Assembly (NCBI RefSeq): GCF_000193735.1
Contig: NZ_AEPF01000051.1
Location: forward strand, 1 to 64,000
Direction: 5' to 3'
DNA length: 64,000 nt
Source of the DNA: Neisseria sicca 4320
GTDB lineage: Bacteria; Pseudomonadota; Gammaproteobacteria; Burkholderiales; Neisseriaceae
The notes below the pieces were generated by a model. The model saw only the letters and a list, made by a program, of their open reading frames with translations. It was not told the DNA's origin and did no database searches. A program made the position numbers and the translations under genes. Below are positions 33,667 through 41,889 of the stretch, piece after piece (within the stretch, counting starts at the first letter, position 1; the number at the start of each line of letters is the position of its first letter).

Positions 33667-33956
33667 TGGGGGGATTTGAGTGTCTGACGAACCTTGCGGT
33701 TCGCTGCCCTCTCCCTAACCCTCTCCCACGGGGAGAGGGGATCAGGTTGCTGAAAATTAGAGGGTGCAGGATTGGGAATCGGATAGCAGGTAAACCTGAG
33801 AATGCTCGGGTTTGGCAGCTTAATCCCCTCTCCCCGTGGGAGAGGGTAAGCAAGCCGCAGGCTTGCCTCTTTAGCGAAAGATACGAATCTGTTATCCGAA
33901 CGCGATTCGGTTTTTGAAAAAGCCGTGGTGCCAAGGGGGCAGGGGATTCATTATGA
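33591..33956. repeat. 300-bp tandem duplication of the ATPase 3' end plus intergenic repeat
   Basis: The sequence GTTGTCCGAACGCGATTCGG at 33591 reappears as GTTATCCGAACGCGATTCGG at 33891, and similarity continues through AAGCCGTGGT to GGGGATTCATTA (33956). The duplicated unit therefore contains about 65 bp of the ATPase gene end and the repeat at 33674-33884. The cadmium exporter gene begins immediately after the second copy of the gene end. Confidence 0.8.
33674..33884 (+). repeat. Intergenic repeat, copy 1
   Basis: This about 211-bp element contains a perfect inverted repeat of CCCTCTCCCACGGGGAGAGG type (arms near 33718 and 33820), and ends in CAAGCCGCAGGCTTGCCTCT. A second copy lies at 34591-34814 in direct orientation. 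Such GAGAGGG elements are common intergenic repeats in commensal Neisseria. Confidence 0.8.
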
Positions 33957-33964
33957 GGTGCTTT

Positions 33965-34579
33965 ATGTTTTCGACTGTGATTACTGCTGCTGTTTTATAT
34001 ATTGCTACAGCAGTAGATTTGTTGGTAATACTATTAATATTTTTTGCTAGAGCAAATACTAGAAAAGAATATCGAGATATTTATATCGGACAATATTTAG
34101 GTTCTGTAATTTTAATATTAGTTAGTTTATTTCTAGCTTTTGTTTTGCATTATGTTCCGGAAAAATGGGTGTTGGGTTTATTAGGTTTAATACCGATTTA
34201 CTTAGGTATTAAAGTTGCTATTTACGACGATTGTGAGGGCGAAAAAAGAGCTAAAAAAGAATTGGATGAAAAAGGGTTGTCAAAATTAGTCGGTATTGTT
34301 GCTTTGGTTACAGTTGCTAGTTGTGGTGCAGATAATATTGGACTTTTTGTTCCTTACTTTGTGACTTTAGATCTTGTCGACTTATTAGTTACTCTTCTTG
34401 TATTTTTAATATTGATTTTTGTTTTAGTATATACAGCACAAAGATTGGCTAATATTTCAGGTATTGGTGAAATTGTAGAGAAGTTTAGTCGTTGGATAAT
34501 GGCTGTTATTTATATTGGTTTAGGATTATTTATTATTATTGAAAATAATACAATTCAAACAATAATATCAATAATATGA
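33965..34579 (+). CDS. cadD: CadD-family cadmium resistance transporter
   Basis: The 204-aa membrane protein closely follows the CadD exporter family best known from staphylococcal plasmids: TAVDLLVILLIFFARANTRK, YRDIYIGQYLGS, VALVTVASCGADNIGLFVPY, with a Cys in the last. Five or six membrane helices are visible. The ATG at 33965 is chosen because it gives the family N-terminus and follows GAGG. Base composition is strongly AT-rich (codons such as TTA, ATA), unlike its neighbours, indicating transfer from a Gram-positive donor. It lies between two copies of a direct repeat. Confidence 0.88.
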   Translation: MFSTVITAAVLYIATAVDLLVILLIFFARANTRKEYRDIYIGQYLGSVILILVSLFLAFVLHYVPEKWVLGLLGLIPIYLGIKVAIYDDCEGEKRAKKELDEKGLSKLVGIVALVTVASCGADNIGLFVPYFVTLDLVDLLVTLLVFLILIFVLVYTAQRLANISGIGEIVEKFSRWIMAVIYIGLGLFIIIENNTIQTIISII

Positions 34580-34590
34580 ATGATACGGGC

Positions 34591-34814
34591 ATTTGAGTAT
34601 CTGACAAACCTTGCGGTTCGTTACCCTCTCCCTAACCCTCTCCCACGGGGCGAGGGGAACAGGTTGCTGAAAATCAGAGAGCGCAGGATTGAAAATCAGA
34701 TGGCAGGTAAACCTGAAAATGCTCGGGCTCGACAGCCTAATCCCCTCTCCCCGTGGGAGAGGGCTAGGGAGAGGGTAAGCAAGCCGCAGGCTTGCCTCTT
34801 TGGCAAAAGATACG
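34591..34814 (+). repeat. Intergenic repeat, copy 2
   Basis: This copy matches 33674-33884 with scattered substitutions and an extra GCTAGGGAGAGG near the end. Together the copies flank the CadD gene as direct repeats. Confidence 0.8.
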
Positions 34815-34874
34815 GCCCTGTCCGCCCAATAAATCCGTATCCGAAAGCATCTTCATGCAGAATTAAGCCAAGCC

Positions 34875-35972
34875 ATGAATAAATTTTTCACCCACCCCAT
34901 GCGGCCGTTTTTTGTCGGCGCGGCGGTGCTTGCCATACTTGGCGCGTTGGTGTTTTTCATCAGTCCCGCCGCCATCGTCCTGCACCGCCAAATCTTCTTA
35001 GAACTCATGCTGCCTGCGGCATACGGCGGTTTTCTGACTGCCGCCATGCTCGAATGGACGGGTTATAAAGGTCGTCTGAAACCCGTTGCCACCGTCTTGG
35101 CGGCGCTGTTGCTTGCCGCATCCGTCCTGCTGCCGTTTTCGCCGCAAACCGCTTCGTTTTTCGTCGCTGCTTATTGGCTGGTGTTGCTGCTGTTCTGCAC
35201 CTGGCTGATTTGGCTCGACCGCAACACCGACAATTTCGCCCTGCTGATGCTGCTTGCCGCGTTCACCGTTTTTCAGACGGCCTATGCCGTCAGCGGCGAT
35301 TTGAACCTGTTGCGCGCGCAAGTGCATTGGAACATGGCGGCGGTCATGTTTGTATCCGTCCGCGTCAGTGTCCTTTTGGGCGCGGAAGCCCTTAAAGAAT
35401 GCCGTCTGAAAGACCCCGTATTCATCCCCAACGTCGTCTATAAAAACATCGCCATCACCTTCCTGCTGCTGCACACCGCCGCTGAACTTTGGCTGCCCAC
35501 GCAGACCGCCGGTTTTACCGCATTCGCCGTCGGTTTCATCCTGCTCGCCAAGCTGCGCGAACTGCACCATCACGAACTCCTGCGCAAACACTACGTCCGC
35601 ACTTATTACCTGCTCCAACTCTTTGCCGCCGCAGGTTATCTGTGGACAGGCGTGGCGAGACTGCAAAACCTGCCCGCCTCCGCGCCCCTGCACCTGATTA
35701 CCCTCGGCGGCATGATGGGCGGCGTGATGATGGTGTGGCTGACTGCCGGACTGTGGCACAGCGGTTTTACCAAACTCGACTACCCGAAACTCTGCCGCAT
35801 CGCCGTCCCCATCCTCTTCGCCGCCGCCGTCTCGCGTGCTGTTTTAATGAACGTGAACCCGATATTCTTCATCACCGTCCCCGCGATTCTGATCGCCGCC
35901 GTGTTCGTGCTTTATCTGTTGACATTCGTACCGATTTTTCGGGCGAATGCGTTTACGGACGATCCGGAGTGA
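34875..35972 (+). CDS. nnrS: NnrS-family membrane protein
   Basis: The 365-aa protein has ten to twelve hydrophobic helices and the NnrS pattern: HPMRPFFVGAAVLAILGAL at the N-terminus, many His residues at membrane boundaries (HWNMA, HHHELLRKHYVRTYY), and HLITLGGMMGGVMM. NnrS proteins bind haem/copper and protect against nitric oxide stress. Uptake signals of three spellings occur inside the gene (GTC, GCC and ATGCCGTCTGAA), reading as GRLK, FQTAY and CRLK. Confidence 0.85.
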   Translation: MNKFFTHPMRPFFVGAAVLAILGALVFFISPAAIVLHRQIFLELMLPAAYGGFLTAAMLEWTGYKGRLKPVATVLAALLLAASVLLPFSPQTASFFVAAYWLVLLLFCTWLIWLDRNTDNFALLMLLAAFTVFQTAYAVSGDLNLLRAQVHWNMAAVMFVSVRVSVLLGAEALKECRLKDPVFIPNVVYKNIAITFLLLHTAAELWLPTQTAGFTAFAVGFILLAKLRELHHHELLRKHYVRTYYLLQLFAAAGYLWTGVARLQNLPASAPLHLITLGGMMGGVMMVWLTAGLWHSGFTKLDYPKLCRIAVPILFAAAVSRAVLMNVNPIFFITVPAILIAAVFVLYLLTFVPIFRANAFTDDPE

Positions 35973-36025
35973 GAGTTTCTGCTTCATCCTGTCAGTCAAT
36001 AGCAAATCCTGTATCGCCTTAAGTC

Positions 36026-36071
36026 AAAAGGTCGTCTGAAAATCTCCAATATGGGTTTTCAGACGACCTTT
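36026..36071. terminator. DUS inverted-pair terminator between nnrS and yciA
   Basis: AAAAGGTCGTCTGAAAAT and TTTTCAGACGACCTTT form a stem between two convergent genes and can serve both directions. Confidence 0.85.
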
Positions 36072-36085
36072 GCTTAAATCAGGGT

Positions 36086-36523
36086 TTAAATCAGACCTTG
36101 CAGTTTCGGGTTGCCTTCTTTTGGAATAGGGCGCGTGTTGCCTTCGCTGTCGATGGCGACGTAGGTGAAGACGGCTTCGGTAACGAGTTGGCGGTCTTCA
36201 GTCAGGTGGTCGTTCATCAGCGTTTTCACCCAAACTTCGATTTTCAGTTGCAGCGAAGTATTGCCCACGCGCACGCAGCGTCCGTAGCAGCAAACCACGT
36301 TGCCCACTTTAACGGGGCGGATGAAGTTCATTTCCTGAACGGCGACGGTAACGATGCGGCCTTGCGCGATTTCCGCTGCCAAAATGCCGCCGCCCAAATC
36401 CATTTGCGACATAATCCAGCCGCCGAAAATATCTTGGTTGGGATTGGTGTCTTGCGGCATGGCGACGGTGCGCAGCAAAAGCTCGCCTTGAGGGTGGGAA
36501 CGGTGTTCGTTTTTTTGAGTCAT
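36086..36523 (-). CDS. yciA: Acyl-CoA thioesterase (YciA-like hotdog fold)
   Basis: The 145-aa hotdog-fold enzyme hydrolyses acyl-CoA esters. LRTVAMPQDTNPNQDIFGGW (residues 16-35) contains the catalytic Asp and GGW, then MSQMDLGGGILAAEIA and FIRPVKVGNVV. The start at 36523 gives MTQKNEHRSH; the longer frame to 36646 runs through a DUS hairpin and is rejected. It lies downstream of pgeF on the same strand but a terminator intervenes. Confidence 0.92.
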   Translation of the reverse strand: MTQKNEHRSHPQGELLLRTVAMPQDTNPNQDIFGGWIMSQMDLGGGILAAEIAQGRIVTVAVQEMNFIRPVKVGNVVCCYGRCVRVGNTSLQLKIEVWVKTLMNDHLTEDRQLVTEAVFTYVAIDSEGNTRPIPKEGNPKLQGLI

Positions 36524-36585
36524 GAGAATATCCTTTTGAGCGGTGCAGATTGGGGTGGATTTGAATGTTGGCGGATTGTGTCTTA

Positions 36586-36629
36586 CAAAGGTCGTCTGAA
36601 AGAGGATAGGGCGTTTCAGACGACCTTTT
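36586..36629. terminator. DUS inverted-pair terminator after pgeF
   Basis: ACAAAGGTCGTCTGAAAGAG and GTTTCAGACGACCTTTTA form the stem. Its right arm ends within the pgeF stop codon. Confidence 0.8.
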
Positions 36630-37401
36630 ATGCCTGTTCCAACCAAATCAGGCTGACCATGCGGCCGGTTTGTCCGTCGCGGCGGTAAGAGAAGAAAGTG
36701 TCGCGTTCCAAGACGGTGCAGTGTGTGCCGCCGTAAATCATATCCACCCCTTCGCGGCGCAGAACCAAACGTGCCAGCGCGTAGATGTCGGCAAGATACT
36801 TACCGCCGCCGATGTCTTCGAATGCGTCCGTCGCTTCGGGCATGGGCGTACAAAATGCCTCGAACACATCTTGTCCGACTTCAAATGCGTCTGCGCCGAT
36901 GGCAGGACCGAGATATGCCATGATTTCGACGGGCGCAACATTCATCGCGGCAATGGTGTTTTGCAACACGCCGCCCGCCAAACCGCGCCAGCCCGCGTGT
37001 GCGGCAGCGACGACCGTACCGGCTTTATCGCAGAACAAGACAGGCAGGCAGTCGGCAGTCATCGCGGCGCAGGCGGCTTTACCCGTGTTGTCCACCGAAG
37101 CGTCGGCGTCGGGCGCGTTACCCAATGCGTCGGCAGCGTTGACGACGATGGTGCTGTGGATTTGATTAAGGTAGGCTACGGGCAGCCCGACCTGTTCCTG
37201 CACGATTTCACGGTTGCGACGTACGGCATCGGAATCGTCGCCGACGTGCGAACCGAGGTTCAAACTTTGATACACGCCTTGGCTGACACCGCCGTTGCGT
37301 GTGGTAATCAGGGTTTTCACGTTGGCGGGCGCAGGCCAGTCGGCAGTCAGGAAATTTTTGCCTTGCGGGGCGAGGTTTAAGGTTTCTGTGATGGTTTTCA
37401 T
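36628..37401 (-). CDS. pgeF: PgeF/YfiH-type purine nucleosidase-like protein (laccase domain)
   Basis: The 257-aa protein belongs to the YfiH/PgeF family, reported to correct mis-incorporated peptidoglycan precursors and to act as a purine nucleoside phosphorylase. The zinc-site residues are in MTADCLPVLFCD (Cys) and AAHAGWRGLAGGV (His), with an earlier His in NQIHSTIV. The C-terminal RRDGQTGRMVSLIWL motif is typical. It starts MKTITETLNLAP. Confidence 0.92.
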   Translation of the reverse strand: MKTITETLNLAPQGKNFLTADWPAPANVKTLITTRNGGVSQGVYQSLNLGSHVGDDSDAVRRNREIVQEQVGLPVAYLNQIHSTIVVNAADALGNAPDADASVDNTGKAACAAMTADCLPVLFCDKAGTVVAAAHAGWRGLAGGVLQNTIAAMNVAPVEIMAYLGPAIGADAFEVGQDVFEAFCTPMPEATDAFEDIGGGKYLADIYALARLVLRREGVDMIYGGTHCTVLERDTFFSYRRDGQTGRMVSLIWLEQA

Positions 37402-37523
37402 GTTTTATCTGAGTAAGGAAAGGTTTGAAAAGAATGCGTCTATCAGTCTCGACACGCCACATTGTACTTTTTCAGACGACCTTTTCATCTACTGCGTGAA
37501 AGCTATTTGAACATTCGATCAGG

Positions 37524-38105
37524 CTAGTTGTACAAGCCGTTTTCATCCAAGGGCAGATTCATCTGCTTGGCAATATTTTGCGCAGCAGCCGCGAAATCTT
37601 TTTTGTCTGACGGCTTGCTATAAATAAAAGTCAAAATTCGAACGTATGGTGCGGGATATGGACGGCGATATTCCAGCGTAAAAAATTCTCCATAGAGATC
37701 GCCTCTCCATCTGATTGCCGATAAGTGGTCATTTTCAGAAAGAGGATATTCCATAACGATCTCGCTGCCTTCCCAATGCGTCAGGATTCGTTTGACAGGG
37801 TCGTATTGCCAAGACTTATCCTGTAATTTTTCCAATGCTCTTTTTTTGGATGATAGAGACACATACGGGAAGGACAAAATCATTATCAAAAGAAATGACA
37901 GCATGAAGACACCGGAGCCTATGTTCAGAATCTCCATATCTTCCATGTTCCGCGTACCCAACCATACGGGCAGCGCAATCATGTAAACGATGGCAGCTTT
38001 AGTGGGAAGTCGATATGTTTTTTCAGATGTCAAATTGCCGTAACCCGCCAGCCACTGCATTTTGCCGTCCATTTGTGCAAGTGTGACCAAATCTGAAGAA
38101 GACAT
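37524..38105 (-). CDS. Unknown membrane protein, 193 aa
   Basis: The protein has two hydrophobic helices (about 36-52 and 62-82; SGVFMLSFLLIMILSFPYV) followed by a soluble C-terminal domain of about 110 residues with SWQYDPVKRILTHWEGSEIV. The gene lies one base downstream of the rluD stop and may be co-transcribed with it. I do not recognise the family. Confidence 0.65.
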   Translation of the reverse strand: MSSSDLVTLAQMDGKMQWLAGYGNLTSEKTYRLPTKAAIVYMIALPVWLGTRNMEDMEILNIGSGVFMLSFLLIMILSFPYVSLSSKKRALEKLQDKSWQYDPVKRILTHWEGSEIVMEYPLSENDHLSAIRWRGDLYGEFFTLEYRRPYPAPYVRILTFIYSKPSDKKDFAAAAQNIAKQMNLPLDENGLYN

Positions 38106-38106
38106 C

Positions 38107-39231
38107 TTAATCCCTCACATAAACCACTTCGACATCGTAGTCGTCTTCGTTCCAATCATCGTCGTCATCCGTGCCGAGTTTGTCCTGCCATTCTTCTTCG
38201 TTGTTCAAAGACGAATCCAAGCCTGCTTCGAGGCGCAGGACGGAGAGCAAGTGGTAGATATCGTCGGGAATCGGGGCTTCAAAAGAGACGGTTTCGCTGG
38301 TTTTCGGATGGACGAAACTTAAGCGGTAGGCGTGCAACGCCTGACGCGCGCCCAGACTTTTAATCGCTTCTTTTACCGGTTCGCTGCACGGATGGCGCAG
38401 GTTGCCGTAAACGGGGTCGGCGGCAAGCGGGTGATTGGCTTCGCGCATATGGACGCGGATTTGGTGCGTCCTGCCTGTTTCGAGCGAGCATTCGATGTAG
38501 CTATGCGCAAGATAGCGTTCCAACACTTTGACGTGGGTCACGGCAGGTTTGCCGCCAAATTTGACGACTGCCATTTTCAGGCGGTTGTGCGGATCGCGTC
38601 CGATTTGGGTTTCGATTTTGCCGTCAAAGGGAACGATGCCGTTGGCGACGGCGCGGTAAATGCGTTTGACTGTGCGTTCTTGAAGCTGTTGCACGAGGGA
38701 ATTTTGTGCAGGCAGGGTTTTGGCGACCACCATCAACCCGCTGGTTTCCTTGTCGAGCCTGTGGACGATGCCCGCGCGCGGAATCTGGCTCAATTCGGGA
38801 CAATGCGCCAGCAGTCCGTTGAGCAGCGTCCCCGTCCAGTTGCCTGCGGCGGGGTGGACGACCAGTCCGGCGGGTTTGTTGACGACGATGACGGTATCGT
38901 CTTCGTACACAATATCCAAATCCATCGCTTCGGGTTTGAACGCGAGATTCTCTTCGCTCGGACGTACCGTTACGCTGACGGATTCTCCGCCTATCATTTT
39001 GTCTTTGGGTTGGGCAGGCTTATCGTTTACAATAACCGCGCCTTCTTTAATCCACGATGTCAGGCGGCTGCGCGAATAATCAGGCATAAGCTTTGCCAAC
39101 ACAGCATCCAGCCGCCCGCCCGCAAGCTCCAGCGGAACAGTCAAATTAACACAACTTTCTGCTTCGGGGGCTGACGTAAAGTCTAAATCGTCGTTATAAT
39201 CGGCTTCATTATCAAAGGAAGTATTCTGCAT
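38107..39231 (-). CDS. rluD: 23S rRNA pseudouridine synthase RluD
   Basis: The 374-aa enzyme modifies helix 69 of 23S rRNA. An S4-like domain (GRLDAVLAKLMPDYSRSRL, about 40-58) precedes the catalytic domain with the Asp motif IVHRLDKETSGLMVVAKT and RTHQIRVHMREANHPLAADP. The first 30 residues and the last 35 are acidic extensions (DDDDDWNEDDYDVEV). Its ATG is on the CATG palindrome that also provides the bamD ATG on the opposite strand; its promoter must lie in bamD. Confidence 0.93.
   Translation of the reverse strand: MQNTSFDNEADYNDDLDFTSAPEAESCVNLTVPLELAGGRLDAVLAKLMPDYSRSRLTSWIKEGAVIVNDKPAQPKDKMIGGESVSVTVRPSEENLAFKPEAMDLDIVYEDDTVIVVNKPAGLVVHPAAGNWTGTLLNGLLAHCPELSQIPRAGIVHRLDKETSGLMVVAKTLPAQNSLVQQLQERTVKRIYRAVANGIVPFDGKIETQIGRDPHNRLKMAVVKFGGKPAVTHVKVLERYLAHSYIECSLETGRTHQIRVHMREANHPLAADPVYGNLRHPCSEPVKEAIKSLGARQALHAYRLSFVHPKTSETVSFEAPIPDDIYHLLSVLRLEAGLDSSLNNEEEWQDKLGTDDDDDWNEDDYDVEVVYVRD
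39171..39200 (+). promoter_or_regulatory. Candidate bamD promoter inside rluD
   Basis: CTGACG (39171-39176) and TATAAT (39195-39200) are separated by 18 bp, and a good ribosome site AGGAAG precedes the bamD ATG. All of it lies within the 5' coding part of the divergent rluD gene. Confidence 0.55.
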
Positions 39232-40036
39232 GAAAAAAATTCTTTTAGTAGTTTCGTTAAGTCTGGCACTCGGTGCCTGTGCAAGCAATAAAGGTACGGT
39301 CGATAAAGACGCGCAAATCACACAAGATTGGAACGTGGAAAAACTCTATGCCGAAGCGCATGACGAGTTGAACAGCAGCAATTATACGCGAGCCATCAAG
39401 TTATACGAAATTTTAGAATCCCGCTTCCCCAACGGCCGCTACGCACAACAGGCGCAACTGGATACCGCATACGCCTATTACAAAGACGACGAGCCTGAAA
39501 AAGCCCTCGCCGCCATCGACCGCTTCCAGCGCCATCACCCGCAACATCCGAATATGGATTACGCGCTTTATCTCAAAGGCTTGGTTTTGTTCAACGAAGA
39601 CCAATCCTTCCTCAACAAACTCGCCTCGCAAGACTGGTCCGACCGCGACCCTAAAGCCAACCGCAGCGCATATCAAGCATTTGCCGAATTGGTACAACGC
39701 TATCCGGAGAGCAAATACGCCGCCGACGCAACCGAGCGCATGGCGAAGCTGGTGGACGCATTGGGCGGTAACGAAATCTCCGTTGCCCGCTACTACATGA
39801 AACGCGGCGCCTACCTCGCCGCCGTCAACCGCGCCCAAAAAATCGTCGAGCGTTACCAAAATACCCGCTACGTCGAAGAAGCCCTCGCCATGATGGAACT
39901 GGCTTACAAAAAACTGGACAAACCCCAACTCGCCGCCGATACCCGCCGCGTCTTGGAAACCAACTTCCCGCAAAGCCCGTTCCTGCAACACCAATGGCAG
40001 CCGAACGACATGCCTTGGTGGCGCTACTGGCGTTAA
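39230..40036 (+). CDS. bamD: Outer-membrane assembly lipoprotein BamD (ComL)
   Basis: The 268-aa lipoprotein is an essential part of the BAM complex that inserts beta-barrel proteins; in Neisseria it is also called ComL. Signal MKKILLVVSLSLALGAC has the lipobox with Cys17. The mature part is TPR-rich: ELNSSNYTRAIKLYEILESR, FPNGRYAQQAQLDTAYAYYK, YPESKYAADATERM. The end MPWWRYWR is characteristic of the neisserial protein. It diverges from rluD with overlapping start codons. Confidence 0.96.
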   Translation: MKKILLVVSLSLALGACASNKGTVDKDAQITQDWNVEKLYAEAHDELNSSNYTRAIKLYEILESRFPNGRYAQQAQLDTAYAYYKDDEPEKALAAIDRFQRHHPQHPNMDYALYLKGLVLFNEDQSFLNKLASQDWSDRDPKANRSAYQAFAELVQRYPESKYAADATERMAKLVDALGGNEISVARYYMKRGAYLAAVNRAQKIVERYQNTRYVEEALAMMELAYKKLDKPQLAADTRRVLETNFPQSPFLQHQWQPNDMPWWRYWR

Positions 40037-40089
40037 GGACATTAAATTCAGGATAGTTGATACGGATTCGTGTCGGTTGTCCAAAAGAT

Positions 40090-40135
40090 GAAAGGTCGTC
40101 TGAAAACCATAAAAAGGTTTTCAGACGACCTTTTG
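40090..40135. terminator. DUS inverted-pair terminator between bamD and ilvA
   Basis: A long stem (GAAAGGTCGTCTGAAAACC with its complement) lies between the convergent genes. Confidence 0.85.
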
Positions 40136-40148
40136 TTTTGCCTTCCTA

Positions 40149-41674
40149 TCAAGCGAGGAAGAGGCGGTATGCGGCGTTTTGGGTTTCGTCCTGATAGCTG
40201 TAACCGAGGCTTTCGAGGAAGTCTTCGAATGCTTCATCGTCAGTGGACGGGACGTCGATGCCGACGAGGATGCGGCCGTAGTCGGCACCGTGGTTGCGGT
40301 AGTGGAAGAGGGTGATGTTCCAGCCGCCCTGCATATGGTTGAGGAAGCGGGCGAGTGCGCCGGGGCGTTCGGGGAACTCGAAGCTGATTAAGCGTTCGTG
40401 GGCAACTTTGGCTGTACGTCCGCCGACCATGTAGCGGATGTGGATTTTGGAGATTTCGTCGTCGGTCAAATCGACATTGGGCAGTCCGGCTTCGGTCAGT
40501 TGGCGGCTGATGACGGCAAGGTCTTGGGAACCTGCGGTTTGCAGGCCGACGAAGATGTGGGCTTTTTTGTCGTCGCCGTAGCGGTAGTTGAACTCGGTGA
40601 TGTTGCGGCTGCCGAGCAGGTTGACGAACTTGAGGAAGCTGCCGCGCTCTTCAGGGATGGTTACGGCGAAAATGCCTTCGTTGCCTTCGCCCAATTCGCT
40701 GCGTTCGGAAACGTGGCGCAGGCGGTGGAAATTCATGTTGGCGCCGCTGGTGACGGCGACGAGGGGTTGGTTTTGGATGCGGTTGCGGGCGGCATAGGTT
40801 TTCAAGCCGGCAAGGGCGAGCGCGCCTGCGGGTTCGGTGATGCTGCGGGTGTCGTCGAAAATGTCTTTGATGGCGCCGCAGATGGCGTCGGTATCAACGG
40901 TGATGATGTCGTCCAAGAGGTCGCGGCAGAGGCGGAAGGTTTCTTCGCCGACGACTTTGACGGCGGTACCGTCGGAGAAGAGGCCGACGTCTTTGAGACT
41001 GACGACTTTTCCGGCTTCGACGGATTGTTTCATGCAGCAGGAGTCGTGTGTTTGCACGCCGATGACTTTGATGCTCGGGCGTACTTGTTTGACGAACGCG
41101 GCAACACCCGCCGCCAGTCCGCCGCCGCCGATGGGGACGAAGATGGCGTAGATGTCGTCGGGACGTTGGCGCACGATTTCCATGCCGACTGTGCCTTGTC
41201 CGGCGATAACGTCGGGGTCGTCAAACGGGGCGATGTAGGTCAGTTTTTCTTTTCTGCCAATTCCATCGCGTAATCATAGGCATCGTTGTAGGAAATGCCT
41301 TTGAGGACGACTTCACCGCCGCGGCTTTTGACGGCGTCGATTTTGATTTGGGGCGTGGTTTCGGGCATAACGATGACGGCGCGGCAGCCTAGACGCTGTG
41401 CCGAAAGTGCGACGCCTTGTGCGTGGTTGCCCGCGCTGGCGGCGATCACGCCGCAGGCGAGCGCTTCTTTGGGCAGCTTCGCCATTTTGTTGTACGCGCC
41501 GCGGATTTTGAAGGAAAACACGGGTTGCAGGTCTTCGCGTTTGAGCAGGACGTTGTTGTTCAGACGACCCGACAGCCCGATGGCGGGTTCGAGCGGGGTT
41601 TCGACGGCAACGTCGTAAACGGAGGCGGTCAGGATGCGGATGAGGTAATCGGAATAAGATGGGCGGTTGTTCAT
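40149..41674 (-). pseudogene. ilvA: Threonine dehydratase, frameshifted
   Basis: The enzyme makes 2-oxobutanoate from threonine, the first step of isoleucine synthesis. The N-terminal part (start 41674, MNNRPSYSDYLIRIL) has the PLP Lys motif FSFKIRGAYN and ASAGNHAQG. The reading frame stops at 41240 after AMELAEKKN, and the rest (GQGTVGMEIVRQ, PIGGGGLAAG, then two ACT-like regulatory domains to 40149) continues in another frame. Adding one A to the run at 41244-41248 restores a continuous frame of about 508 codons. Either a real null or phase-variable allele, or a sequencing error. Confidence 0.88.
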
Positions 41675-41795
41675 GGTTTTGTGTGCCGGAGGAATATTTT
41701 CGAAAGGAGTGTCCGCCGTCCGCGTCAAACTTTGTCAACAAAACGGCGGAAAGGTAAAACCATACCTGCGAGGTCGTCTGAAATCAAGAAAAATC

Positions 41796-41824
41796 TTAGC
41801 AAAGCGAAGATGCGGCGGTATAAT
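41796..41824 (+). promoter_or_regulatory. Candidate promoter of the D,D-carboxypeptidase gene
   Basis: TTAGCA (41796-41801) and TATAAT (41819-41824) with a 17-bp spacer lie 66 bp before the start codon. Confidence 0.5.
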
Positions 41825-41889
41825 GACTGCCTTTTGCGCCAAACCGCACGACGCGGTTGTTTTTATTTCTATTTCCGCACCACATTCCA

